From the NCBI GenBank assembly GCA_947683625.1, contig CANTUR010000429.1:124001-188000 (forward strand): 64,000 nt of DNA. Reading direction: 5' to 3'. The stretch's first letter is position 1, and each line of letters begins with the position of its first letter. Shown here piece after piece: positions 27,372-38,687 of this stretch. The notes under the pieces were generated by a model that saw only the letters and a program-made list of their open reading frames with translations, did not search any database and was not told the DNA's origin. The translations under genes were made by a program, and so were the position numbers. This DNA comes from Mallotus nudiflorus (Eukaryota; Streptophyta; Magnoliopsida; Malpighiales; Euphorbiaceae).

Positions 27372-27383
27372 TGGTATCAGAGC
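27372..27383 (+). other. Primer-binding site (tRNA-iMet), gag-only element copy 1
   Basis: TGGTATCAGAGC starts three bases after the LTR end. It is the standard plant retrotransposon primer-binding site complementary to the 3' end of initiator-Met tRNA. It confirms the LTR border and the plus-strand orientation. Confidence 0.9.
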
Positions 27384-27590
27384 CAAACTTCAAGGTTTGG
27401 TTACGTATCCTTTAATTTTCATGTATTATCTATTCTTTTCTTCTTCTCAATTCTTCATAATTTGAAAAAAAAAAAACAAAATTTTTTTTTTTGAGTGAAA
27501 CACGAGAGCATTCACATCCTTGAGTGTAAACACGTAAGGGAGTGTTTTGTGAGGGTTTCTTTTTTATTTTTTTCTAAATTATCTTTGTGT

Positions 27591-28796
27591 ATGGTTATTA
27601 TGGATGTGCCTTATTTTCTTGGTGGGGATGATCCTTATGTTTATTTGGAATGGATGCAACAAATAGAGGAGATATTTGACTCTTTTGAATTAAGTGATTT
27701 CCAAAAGTGTAAAGCTGCTTCTTGTAAATTTTTGGGTGATGCTGCTATATGGTGGAAGGATTTGATGGCATCGTGGAGCATGAATGGGCCTAGTGAGATT
27801 AAAAATTGGGAGATAATGAAGAGATTAATGACTAGACATTTTATTCCTTCGGAAGTTAGGGATAAATTTCGTCTTAAATTACAAAAGCTTAAACAAGATG
27901 ATGAATTATGCGTTAATGATTATATTAAAAAGTTTAAGTTGTTTGTAATTGCAAGTGATGTAGGTGAATTTGAAAGGAGGAAAGTTGCAAAATTCATCAG
28001 TGGGCTTAAGTGTGATATTGCTAAGAGATTGAAGAAAAAAGTGCAATTAGAACCTTCTATCTCTTTGAAGGTTGTAATTGAACTTGCTTTGGAGTATGAA
28101 AAGCAAGCGGGTTCTTATGAGGAGACAATGATAGTGTGTGATTCCAAGGAATATGAAGGTGTTAAAGTTAACGAATTGGTTGAGCAACAAGTTGAGGAGA
28201 AGAGCAGGGAGGAAGAGTGTCAAATTGAAACTACACCACCAAAGACAGTTATTGAAGACATGTGCACAAATCAACTGGTGAGAGAAAATGAGCAAGGCAT
28301 AAGTGAAAAGGAGAACCTAGAGATTGGGAGCATCATGAAAGATCAAGAGTTGGTCATTCATCATGATTATACTAATAATTTTAATCTTTCTTTTTCTAGT
28401 GTTTTGAAAGTTATTTTGCAGACTTCTATGCCATATAAAGATCCATTTGATGATGTAGTTGTAGTATTTTATTCCTACAACAAAATCTATGGAGGCTGCA
28501 CTAGTAGTAAAAAGAACTTGAGATATTCATGTTTCAAGTTTAGAAAGAAGCAACAAGAATTCAATCCTTACATGTTCATGAACAGAAGTTCTATATTTCA
28601 AATGTGCTATCAAGTTCAAGTTATATTGAAGCTACTTATATGGATCATTATTTCAAAGGAGAAGTTTTCAACAAAGGAGTTTGTGTTCGACCCTGGAGGA
28701 TTTGCAAATTTATCAACTCTAGAAGATGGCTATGATTCGAGGGCGAATCATCTTCAAGAGAGAGGGAATAATATGAACCCTAAAAGGGATCAATAA
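27591..28796 (+). CDS. Gag-like protein with C-terminal pol relic (gag-only element, copy 1)
   Basis: The open frame runs from the ATG at 27591 (401 codons); in-frame codons continue upstream to a GTG at 27495 but there is no earlier ATG. Residues about 5-172 match the plant Ty3/gypsy gag capsid region (retrotrans_gag type): a DPYVYLEWMQQIEEIF block near 14-29, AIWW at 52-55, and a conserved FERRKVAKFISGLK block near 127-140. No CCHC zinc knuckle, protease or polymerase follows. The acidic middle and the region after residue 290 have no domain I recognise. The tail, residues 382-393 (DSRANHLQERGN), resembles the extreme C-terminus of plant Ty3/gypsy integrases (compare DLRTNPFEERGM in the CRM-like element here), and the stop lies 28 bases inside the 3' LTR. 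I infer an internal deletion that joined gag to the last codons of pol. The second copy encodes the same protein. Likely function: particle formation with a helper's proteins. Confidence 0.82.
   Translation: MVIMDVPYFLGGDDPYVYLEWMQQIEEIFDSFELSDFQKCKAASCKFLGDAAIWWKDLMASWSMNGPSEIKNWEIMKRLMTRHFIPSEVRDKFRLKLQKLKQDDELCVNDYIKKFKLFVIASDVGEFERRKVAKFISGLKCDIAKRLKKKVQLEPSISLKVVIELALEYEKQAGSYEETMIVCDSKEYEGVKVNELVEQQVEEKSREEECQIETTPPKTVIEDMCTNQLVRENEQGISEKENLEIGSIMKDQELVIHHDYTNNFNLSFSSVLKVILQTSMPYKDPFDDVVVVFYSYNKIYGGCTSSKKNLRYSCFKFRKKQQEFNPYMFMNRSSIFQMCYQVQVILKLLIWIIISKEKFSTKEFVFDPGGFANLSTLEDGYDSRANHLQERGNNMNPKRDQ
28756..28768 (+). other. Polypurine tract, gag-only element copy 1
   Basis: AAGAGAGAGGGAA directly abuts the 3' LTR and overlaps the gag-like frame. 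It is the expected primer for plus-strand synthesis. It resembles the tract GAAGAAAGGGGAA of the CRM-like element. Confidence 0.8.
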
Positions 28797-29580
28797 CGCC
28801 TAAATATGAAGAATTCAAGCTAATTAGCTTAATTTCCTATTCTGAAATTAATTAGCTTGATTGGACGAATTTTGATTTATTTTCCTATTTTAGAGTCAAT
28901 AAGGAAGATTCAAGAAGATTCTAGAAGATGTGAGAAGATTCAAGAATATTCCAAGTCAAAGTCAACAAGTCAAAGTCAAAGTCAAATAGTCAATAAGTCA
29001 AAGTCAATGGTCAATGGTCAACATATGACATGGCATGTGACATGGCATGCTTTAATGCTTAGTTGTCATGAGTTGTCATTTTCCTTAGTTGTCATGAATT
29101 GTAATGAGTTGTCAATTTTGACTTTTCAAAGATGAGTTGTCATTAGTTGTCATTAGTTGTCCTATTTTAAAGGAAATCTCCTTAATTAAGGATTTTCCTA
29201 TATAGGTATCTTTGGGAATAAGGAATAGAACCTTTTCCTTTAAGGATTAGGTTGTTTACATGCCTATATAAGGGCTAACCCTATGACATACGAATTTAAG
29301 AAGATTGAAATATTAAAAGTAAGGTTTTTCCTTAAACTTTGTTCTTTTGAAACTTTGCAAGTTTACTTGAATTGTTTCACTTCTACCTTTCATTACAATT
29401 GCTAGGTTAGATTAAACTTAGAATTGTGTGATTGTTCATCTTATAATAGCTAAGTATCTTGCTTCAAATTAATAAGCAAGGGGTTTAGCTCCATCTTCAC
29501 GACCTCATCTTGACGATCTTGGGCAACGATTTCAAAGTTGGATGCGCGTTCTATCTGGGTTATAGGTAGGGTTCGTATCA
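28769..29580 (+). repeat. 3' LTR of gag-only element copy 1
   Basis: 812 bp, same termini as the 5' LTR, with a TATA box near 29265. It is followed by the duplicated TAATA and by the continuation of the interrupted B monomer. Confidence 0.92.
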
Positions 29581-30586
29581 TAATATATGTAATCCAATGT
29601 TCCAGCTACATATTTTCAATCCCGAAGACGTATTCCAGCATTTAAAACTCATAAATCTAGTTGATTTAAATGAATGCACAATTTTTGCACATTTGCGCAT
29701 GTTTGAACGCGAAATGTCAACTCGTGCAGATTTGTGCACAAATGGTTTTAAGACAAGATATCCAATGTTTCCAATCAAATATTCACAACACTAATCACAT
29801 ATTCTAGCTTTTTGAACTCATAAATGTAAATGAGATTGTTGAATGCCCAATTTGTGCACATTTGCACCTCTACGAACGCAAAATGTTAACTCGTGCAAAA
29901 TTTACACATAAACTGCTTAAAACATGTAATCCAATGTTCGAACTACATATTTTCAATCCTAAAGACATACTCCAGCCTTTAAAACTCATAATTGCAGTTG
30001 ATTTAATTGAATGCACAAATTTTGCACATTTGCGCATGTTTTAACGCAAAACGTGAACTCGTGCACATTTGTGCGCAAATGGTTTTAAGACGAGATATCC
30101 AATGTTCCCATCAAATATTCACAACACTAATCACATATTCTAGCTTTTTAAACTCTTAAATATAAATGAGATTGTTGAATGCACAATTTTTGCACATTTA
30201 CGCCTGTTTGAACGCAAAATGTTAACTCGTGCAAAGTTTATACACGGATTGTTTAAAACATGTGATCCAATGTTCCAACTACATATTTTCAATCCTAAAG
30301 GCATATGCCAGCATTTAAAGCTCGCAAATCTAGTTGATTTAATTGAATGCACAATTTTTGCACATTTGCACTTGTTTTCACACAAAACGTGAACTCGTGC
30401 AAATTTGTGCGCAAATGGTTTTAGACAAGACATCCAATGTTGCAATTACATATTCACAACACTAATCCAAAATTCTAGCTCTTCAAACTCATAAATATAA
30501 ATGAGATTGTGGAATGCGCAATTTGTGCACGTTTGCGCCTGTTTGGACGCAAAATGATAACTCGTGCTAAATTTATGCACGAATTG

Positions 30587-30848
30587 TAATATGAACCCTA
30601 AAAGGGATCAAAAGTGCCCGAATATGAAGAATTCAAGCTAATTAGCTTGAATTCTTCATATTCGGGCACTTTTGATCCCTTTTAGGGTTCATATTATTTG
30701 AATTCTTCATATTCGGGCACTTTTGATCCCTTTTAGGGTTCATATTATTCGTCCAATCAAGCTAATTAATTTCAGAATAGGAAATTAAGCTAATTAGCTT
30801 GAATTCTTCATATTCGGGCACTTTTGATCCCTTTTAGGGTTCATATTA
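30587..30848. mobile_element. Palindromic LTR-terminus insert, copy 2 (262-bp form)
   Basis: AATTG flanks at 30582-30586 and 30849-30853. Palindromic core 30587-30696, direct third arm 30697-30747, then an extra 101-bp fourth arm 30748-30848. The fourth arm is the reverse complement of the first 101 bp of the gag-only LTR with five differences clustered at LTR positions 26-34. This extra arm is the clearest proof that the insert derives from an LTR start. Confidence 0.9.
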
Positions 30849-32994
30849 AATTGTTTAAAACATGTGATCCAATGTTCCAACCACATATTTTCAATCCTAA
30901 AGACATATTCCAGCATTTCAAACTCGTAAATCTAGTTGATTTAATTGAATGCACAACTTGTGCACATTTGCGCATGTTTGAACGAAAAACGTGAACTCGT
31001 GCAAATTTGTGCGCAAATGGTTTTAGACAAGACATCCAATGTTCCAATCGCATATTAATAGCACTAATCACATATTCTAGCTTTTTAATCTCACAGATAC
31101 AAATGAGATTGTTGAATGAACAATCTTGCACATTTGCGCTTTTTTGAACGGAAAATGTCAACTCGTGCGAAAAGTTATGCACAAATTGTTTAAAACATGT
31201 AATCCAACATTCCAACTACATATTTTCAATCCTAAAGACGCATTCCAACCTTTGAAACTCATAAATCCAGTTGATTTAATTGAATGCACAATTTTTGCGC
31301 TTGTGTGAACGCGAAACGTGAACTCATGCAAATTTGTGCGCAAATGGTTTTAGACAAGGTATCCAATTTTCCAATCGCATATTCGTAACACTAATCACTT
31401 TTCAAACTCATAAATATAAATGAGATTGTTCAGTGCACAATTTTTGCACATTTGCACCTGTTTGAACGCAAAACGTGAACTCGTCCAAATTTGTGCGCAA
31501 ATGCTTTTAGACAAGATATCCAATGTTCCAATCGCAAATTCACAACACCAATCACATATTTTAGCTTTCTAAACTCATAAATATAAATGAGATTGTTGAA
31601 TGTATAATTTTTGCACTTTTGCGCCAGTTTGAACGCAAAACCTTAACTCGTACAAAATTTATGCGCAAATTGTTCAAAACATGTAATCCAATGTTCCAAC
31701 TACATATTTTCAATCCTGAAGACATATTCCAGCATTTCAAACTCGTTAATGCTGTTGATTTTGTCCAATGCACAATTTGTGGACATTTGCGTATGCTTGA
31801 ACGCAAAACGTGAACTCGCGTAAATTTGTGCGCAAATGGTTTTAGACAAGATATCCAATGTTCCAACCCTAATCATATATATTCTAGCTTTTTAAGCTCA
31901 TGAATATATAAATGAGATTGTTGAATGCACAATTTGTGCACGTTTGCGCCTCTAAGAACGAACGCAAAATCTAAGGAGAAATTGTTTATAATATATGTAA
32001 TCCAATGTTCCAGCTACATATTTTCAATCCCGAAGACGTATTCCAGCATTTAAAACTCATAAATCTAGTTGATTTAAATGAATGCACAATTTTTGCACAT
32101 TTGCGCATGTTTGAACGCGAAATGTCAACTCGTGCAGATTTGTGCACAAATGGTTTTAAGACAAGATATCCAATGTTTCCAATCAAATATTCACAACACT
32201 AATCACATATTCTAGCTTTTTGAACTCATAAATGTAAATGAGATTGTTGAATGCCCAATTTGTGCACATTTGCACCTCTACGAACGCAAAATGTTAACTC
32301 GTGCAAAATTTACACATAAACTGCTTAAAACATGTAATCCAATGTTCGAACTACATATTTTCAATCCTAAAGACATACTCCAGCCTTTAAAACTCATAAT
32401 TGCAGTTGATTTAATTGAATGCACAAATTTTGCACATTTGCGCATGTTTTAACGCAAAACGTGAACTCGTGCACATTTGTGCGCAAATGGTTTTAAGACG
32501 AGATATCCAATGTTCCCATCAAATATTCACAACACTAATCATATATTCTAGCTTTTTAAACTCTTAAATATAAATGAGATTGTTGAATGCACAATTTTTG
32601 CACATTTACGCCTGTTTGAACGCAAAATGTTAACTCGTGCAAAGTTTATACACGGATTGTTTAAAATATGTGATCCAATGTTCCAACTACATATTTTCAA
32701 TCCTAAAGGCATATTCCAGCATTTAAAGCTCGCAAATCTAGTTGATTTAATTGAATGCACAATTTTTGCACATTTGCACTTGTTTTCACACAAAACGTGA
32801 ACTCGTGCAAATTTGTGCGCAAATGGTTTTAGACAAGACATCCAATGTTGCAATTACATATTCACAACACTAATCCAAAATTCTAGCTCTTCAAACTCAT
32901 AAATATAAATGAGATTGTGGAATGCACAATTTGTGCACGTTTGCGCCTGTTTGGACGCAAAATGATAACTCGTGCTAAATTTATGCACGAATTG

Positions 32995-33155
32995 TAATAT
33001 GAACCCTAAAAGGGATCAAAAGTGCCCGAATATGAAGAATTCAAGCTAATTAGCTTGAATTCTTCATATTCGGGCACTTTTGATCCCTTTTAGGGTTCAT
33101 ATTATTTGAATTCTTCATATTCGGGCACTTTTGATCCCTTTTAGGGTTCATATTA
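32995..33155. mobile_element. Palindromic LTR-terminus insert, copy 3 (161-bp form)
   Basis: AATTG flanks at 32990-32994 and 33156-33160. Palindrome 32995-33104 and third arm 33105-33155, with no fourth arm. Same HOR site as all other copies. Confidence 0.9.
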
Positions 33156-34300
33156 AATTGTTTAAAACATGTGATCCAATGTTCCAACCACATATTTTCA
33201 ATCCTAAAGACATATTCCAGCATTTCAAACTCGTAAATCTAGTTGATTTAATTGAATGCACAACTTGTGCACATTTGCGCATGTTTGAACGAAAAACGTG
33301 AACTTGTGCAAATTTGTGCGCAAATGGTTTTAGACAAGACATCCAATGTTCCAATCGCATATTAATAGCACTAATCACATATTCTAGCTTTTTAATCTCA
33401 CAGATACAAATGAGATTGTTGAATGAACAATCTTGCACATTTGCGGTTTTTTGAACGCAAAATGTCAACTCGTGCGAAAAGTTATGCACAAATTGTTTAA
33501 AACATGTAATCCAACATTCCAACTACATATTTTCAATCCTAAAGACGCATTCCAGCCTTTGAAACTCATAAATCCAGTTGATTTAATTGAATGCACAATT
33601 TTTGCGCTTGTGTGAACGCGAAACGTGAACTCATGCAAATTTGTGCGCAAATGGTTTTAGACAAGGTATCCAATTTTCCAATCGCATATTCGTAACACTA
33701 ATCACTTTTCAAACTCATAAATATAAATGAGATTGTTCAGTGCACAATTTTTGCACATTTGCACCTGTTTGAACGCAAAACGTGAACTCGTCCAAATTTG
33801 TGCGCAAATGCTTTTAGACAAGATATCCAATGTTCCAATCGCAAATTCACAACACCAATCACATATTTTAGCTTTCTAAACTCATAAATATAAATGAGAT
33901 TGTTGAATGTATAATTTTTGCACTTTTGCGCCAGTTTGAACGCAAAACCTTAACTCGTACAAAATTTATGCGCAAATTGTTCAAAACATGTAATCCAATG
34001 TTCCAACTACATATTTTCAATCCTAAAGACATATTCCAGCATTTCAAACTCGTTAATGCTATTGATTTTGTCCAATGCACAATTTGTGGACATTTGCGTA
34101 TGCTTGAACGCAAAACGTGAACTCGCGTAAATTTGTGCGCAAATGGTTTTAGACAAGATATCCAATGTTCCAACCCTAATCATATATATTCTAGCTTTTT
34201 AAGCTCATGAATATATAAATGAGATTGTTGAATGCACAATTTGTGCACGTTTGCGCCTCTAAGAACGAACGCAAAATCTAAGGAGAAATTGTTTATAATA

Positions 34301-35112
34301 TAATATGAACCCTAAAAGGGATCAATAACGCCTAAATATGAAGAATTCAAGCTAATTAGCTTAATTTCCTATTCTGAAATTAATTAGCTTGATTGGACGA
34401 ATTTTGATTTATTTTCCTATTTTAGAGTCAATAAGGAAGATTCAAGAAGATTCTAGAAGATGTGAGAAGATTCAAGAATATTCCAAGTCAAAGTCAACAA
34501 GTCAAAGTCAAAGTCAAATAGTCAATAAGTCAAAGTCAATGGTCAATGGTCAACATATGACATGGCATGTGACATGGCATGCTTTAATGCTTAGTTGTCA
34601 TGAGTTGTCATTTTCCTTAGTTGTCATGAATTGTAATGAGTTGTCAATTTTGACTTTTCAAAGATGAGTTGTCATTAGTTGTCATTAGTTGTCCTATTTT
34701 AAAGGAAATCTCCTTAATTAAGGATTTTCCTATATAGGTATCTTTGGGAATAAGGAATAGAACCTTTTCCTTTAAGGATTAGGTTGTTTACATGCCTATA
34801 TAAGGGCTAACCCTATGACATACGAATTTAAGAAGATTGAAATATTAAAAGTAAGGTTTTTCCTTAAACTTTGTTCTTTTGAAACTTTGCAAGTTTACTT
34901 GAATTGTTTCACTTCTACCTTTCATTACAATTGCTAGGTTAGATTAAACTTAGAATTGTGTGATTGTTCATCTTATAATAGCTAAGTATCTTGCTTCAAA
35001 TTAATAAGCAAGGGGTTTAGCTCCATCTTCACGACCTCATCTTGACGATCTTGGGCAACGATTTCAAAGTTGGATGCGCGTTCTATCTGGGTTATAGGTA
35101 GGGTTCGTATCA
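34301..35112 (+). mobile_element. Solo LTR of the gag-only element
   Basis: A single 812-bp LTR starting TAATATGAACCC and ending GTTCGTATCA, with TAATA at 34296-34300 and 35113-35117. It occupies exactly the HOR site used by the two full copies. A solo LTR with an intact target duplication is the product of LTR-LTR recombination that removes the internal region and one LTR. TATA box at 34797-34804 and U3 repeats remain. Confidence 0.93.
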
Positions 35113-36118
35113 TAATATATGTAATCCAATGTTCCAGCTACATATTTTCAATCCCGAAGACGTATTCCAGCATTTAAAACTCATAAATCTAGTTGATTTA
35201 AATGAATGCACAATTTTTGCACATTTGCGCATGTTTGAACGCGAAATGTCAACTCGTGCAGATTTGTGCACAAATGGTTTTAAGACAAGATATCCAATGT
35301 TTCCAATCAAATATTCACAACACTAATCACATATTCTAGCTTTTTGAACTCATAAATGTAAATGAGATTGTTGAATGCCCAATTTGTGCACATTTGCACC
35401 TCTACGAACGCAAAATGTTAACTCGTGCAAAATTTACACATAAACTGCTTAAAACATGTAATCCAATGTTCGAACTACATATTTTCAATCCTAAAGACAT
35501 ACTCCAGCCTTTAAAACTCATAATTGCAGTTGATTTAATTGAATGCACAAATTTTGCACATTTGCGCATGTTTTAACGCAAAACGTGAACTCGTGCACAT
35601 TTGTGCGCAAATGGTTTTAAGACGAGATATCCAATGTTCCCATCAAATATTCACAACACTAATCACATATTCTAGCTTTTTAAACTCTTAAATATAAATG
35701 AGATTGTTGAATGCACAATTTTTGCACATTTACGCCTGTTTGAACGCAAAATGTTAACTCGTGCAAAGTTTATACACGGATTGTTTAAAACATGTGATCC
35801 AATGTTCCAACTACATATTTTCAATCCTAAAGGCATATGCCAGCATTTAAAGCTCGCAAATCTAGTTGATTTAATTGAATGCACAATTTTTGCACATTTG
35901 CACTTGTTTTCACACAAAACGTGAACTCGTGCAAATTTGTGCGCAAATGGTTTTAGACAAGACATCCAATGTTGCAATTACATATTCACAACACTAATCC
36001 AAAATTCTAGCTCTTCAAACTCATAAATATAAATGAGATTGTGGAATGCGCAATTTGTGCACGTTTGCGCCTGTTTGGACGCAAAATGATAACTCGTGCT
36101 AAATTTATGCACGAATTG

Positions 36119-36380
36119 TAATATGAACCCTAAAAGGGATCAAAAGTGCCCGAATATGAAGAATTCAAGCTAATTAGCTTGAATTCTTCATATTCGGGCA
36201 CTTTTGATCCCTTTTAGGGTTCATATTATTTGAATTCTTCATATTCGGGCACTTTTGATCCCTTTTAGGGTTCATATTATTCGTCCAATCAAGCTAATTA
36301 ATTTCAGAATAGGAAATTAAGCTAATTAGCTTGAATTCTTCATATTCGGGCACTTTTGATCCCTTTTAGGGTTCATATTA
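36119..36380. mobile_element. Palindromic LTR-terminus insert, copy 4 (262-bp form)
   Basis: AATTG flanks at 36114-36118 and 36381-36385. Core palindrome 36119-36228, third arm 36229-36279, fourth arm 36280-36380. Same layout as the copy at 30587. Confidence 0.9.
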
Positions 36381-38526
36381 AATTGTTTAAAACATGTGAT
36401 CCAATGTTCCAACCACATATTTTCAATCCTAAAGACATATTCCAGCATTTCAAACTCGTAAATCTAGTTGATTTAATTGAATGCACAACTTGTGCACATT
36501 TGCGCATGTTTGAACGAAAAACGTGAACTCGTGCAAATTTGTGCGCAAATGGTTTTAGACAAGACATCCAATGTTCCAATCGCATATTAATAGCACTAAT
36601 CACATATTCTAGCTTTTTAATCTCACAGATACAAATGAGATTGTTGAATGAACAATCTTGCACATTTGCGCTTTTTTGAACGGAAAATGTCAACTCGTGC
36701 GAAAAGTTATGCACAAATTGTTTAAAACATGTAATCCAACATTCCAACTACATATTTTCAATCCTAAAGACGCATTCCAACCTTTGAAACTCATAAATCC
36801 AGTTGATTTAATTGAATGCACAATTTTTGCGCTTGTGTGAACGCGAAACGTGAACTCATGCAAATTTGTGCGCAAATGGTTTTAGACAAGGTATCCAATT
36901 TTCCAATCGCATATTCGTAACACTAATCACTTTTCAAACTCATAAATATAAATGAGATTGTTCAGTGCACAATTTTTGCACATTTGCACCTGTTTGAACG
37001 CAAAACGTGAACTCGTCCAAATTTGTGCGCAAATGCTTTTAGACAAGATATCCAATGTTCCAATCGCAAATTCACAACACCAATCACATATTTTAGCTTT
37101 CTAAACTCATAAATATAAATGAGATTGTTGAATGTATAATTTTTGCACTTTTGCGCCAGTTTGAACGCAAAACCTTAACTCGTACAAAATTTATGCGCAA
37201 ATTGTTCAAAACATGTAATCCAATGTTCCAACTACATATTTTCAATCCTGAAGACATATTCCAGCATTTCAAACTCGTTAATGCTGTTGATTTTGTCCAA
37301 TGCACAATTTGTGGACATTTGCGTATGCTTGAACGCAAAACGTGAACTCGCGTAAATTTGTGCGCAAATGGTTTTAGACAAGATATCCAATGTTCCAACC
37401 CTAATCATATATATTCTAGCTTTTTAAGCTCATGAATATATAAATGAGATTGTTGAATGCACAATTTGTGCACGTTTGCGCCTCTAAGAACGAACGCAAA
37501 ATCTAAGGAGAAATTGTTTATAATATATGTAATCCAATGTTCCAGCTACATATTTTCAATCCCGAAGACGTATTCCAGCATTTAAAACTCATAAATCTAG
37601 TTGATTTAAATGAATGCACAATTTTTGCACATTTGCGCATGTTTGAACGCGAAATGTCAACTCGTGCAGATTTGTGCACAAATGGTTTTAAGACAAGATA
37701 TCCAATGTTTCCAATCAAATATTCACAACACTAATCACATATTCTAGCTTTTTGAACTCATAAATGTAAATGAGATTGTTGAATGCCCAATTTGTGCACA
37801 TTTGCACCTCTACGAACGCAAAATGTTAACTCGTGCAAAATTTACACATAAACTGCTTAAAACATGTAATCCAATGTTCGAACTACATATTTTCAATCCT
37901 AAAGACATACTCCAGCCTTTAAAACTCATAATTGCAGTTGATTTAATTGAATGCACAAATTTTGCACATTTGCGCATGTTTTAACGCAAAACGTGAACTC
38001 GTGCACATTTGTGCGCAAATGGTTTTAAGACGAGATATCCAATGTTCCCATCAAATATTCACAACACTAATCATATATTCTAGCTTTTTAAACTCTTAAA
38101 TATAAATGAGATTGTTGAATGCACAATTTTTGCACATTTACGCCTGTTTGAACGCAAAATGTTAACTCGTGCAAAGTTTATACACGGATTGTTTAAAATA
38201 TGTGATCCAATGTTCCAACTACATATTTTCAATCCTAAAGGCATATTCCAGCATTTAAAGCTCGCAAATCTAGTTGATTTAATTGAATGCACAATTTTTG
38301 CACATTTGCACTTGTTTTCACACAAAACGTGAACTCGTGCAAATTTGTGCGCAAATGGTTTTAGACAAGACATCCAATGTTGCAATTACATATTCACAAC
38401 ACTAATCCAAAATTCTAGCTCTTCAAACTCATAAATATAAATGAGATTGTGGAATGCACAATTTGTGCACGTTTGCGCCTGTTTGGACGCAAAATGATAA
38501 CTCGTGCTAAATTTATGCACGAATTG

Positions 38527-38687
38527 TAATATGAACCCTAAAAGGGATCAAAAGTGCCCGAATATGAAGAATTCAAGCTAATTAGCTTGAATTCTTCATA
38601 TTCGGGCACTTTTGATCCCTTTTAGGGTTCATATTATTTGAATTCTTCATATTCGGGCACTTTTGATCCCTTTTAGGGTTCATATTA
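38527..38687. mobile_element. Palindromic LTR-terminus insert, copy 5 (161-bp form)
   Basis: AATTG flanks at 38522-38526 and 38688-38692. Palindrome 38527-38636, third arm 38637-38687. Confidence 0.9.

Larger units (their letters stand above)
26557..29580 (+). mobile_element. Non-autonomous gag-only LTR retrotransposon (TR-GAG-like), copy 1
   Basis: Complete 3,024-bp element flanked by TAATA at 26552-26556 and 29581-29585. Removing it with one TAATA restores the intact monomer. It has two 812-bp LTRs, a tRNA-iMet primer-binding site, one gag-like open frame and a polypurine tract. The 1,400-bp internal region has no protease, reverse transcriptase, RNase H or integrase, so the element needs proteins in trans. 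Its LTRs start with TA rather than the usual TG and end with CA. The two LTRs differ by two substitutions that I can see (near 26583 and 27148), so it is young or has been homogenised by conversion. Structure matches the plant TR-GAG class (LTRs plus gag only); family name unknown. Confidence 0.92.
25251..32994. repeat. Super-unit 1 (two HORs plus inserts, full LTR element)
   Basis: From one 161-bp insert to the next: 161-bp palindromic insert, gag-only LTR element, 262-bp palindromic insert, all in two HORs. 7,744 bp. Confidence 0.85.
29581..34300. repeat. Satellite array block II (4,720 bp)
   Basis: Satellite with HOR starts at 31297 and 33604, plus palindromic inserts at 30587 and 32995. 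The length equals two HORs (4,282 bp) plus 267 and 166 bp for the inserts with their duplications and 5 bp for TAATA. It carries private variants, such as GCATATGCC near 30303, GGAATGCGC near 30513, AATCATATA near 32538, AAAATATGTG near 32662 and GCGGTTTTTTG near 33444. The same variants recur in block III. Confidence 0.95.
32995..38526. repeat. Super-unit 2 (two HORs plus inserts, solo LTR)
   Basis: Same order as super-unit 1 but with the solo LTR: 5,532 bp, shorter by 2,212 bp, which is the internal region plus one LTR. Confidence 0.85.

Noticed and set aside
27372..27383. tRNA-like TGGTATCAGAGC
   Set aside because: Only the short primer-binding complement of initiator tRNA is present, next to an LTR; no tRNA cloverleaf surrounds it.
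28047..28295. Minus-strand open frame opposite the gag-like gene
   Set aside because: It lies fully inside the plus-strand gag frame, has no domain and is a shadow of that coding region.
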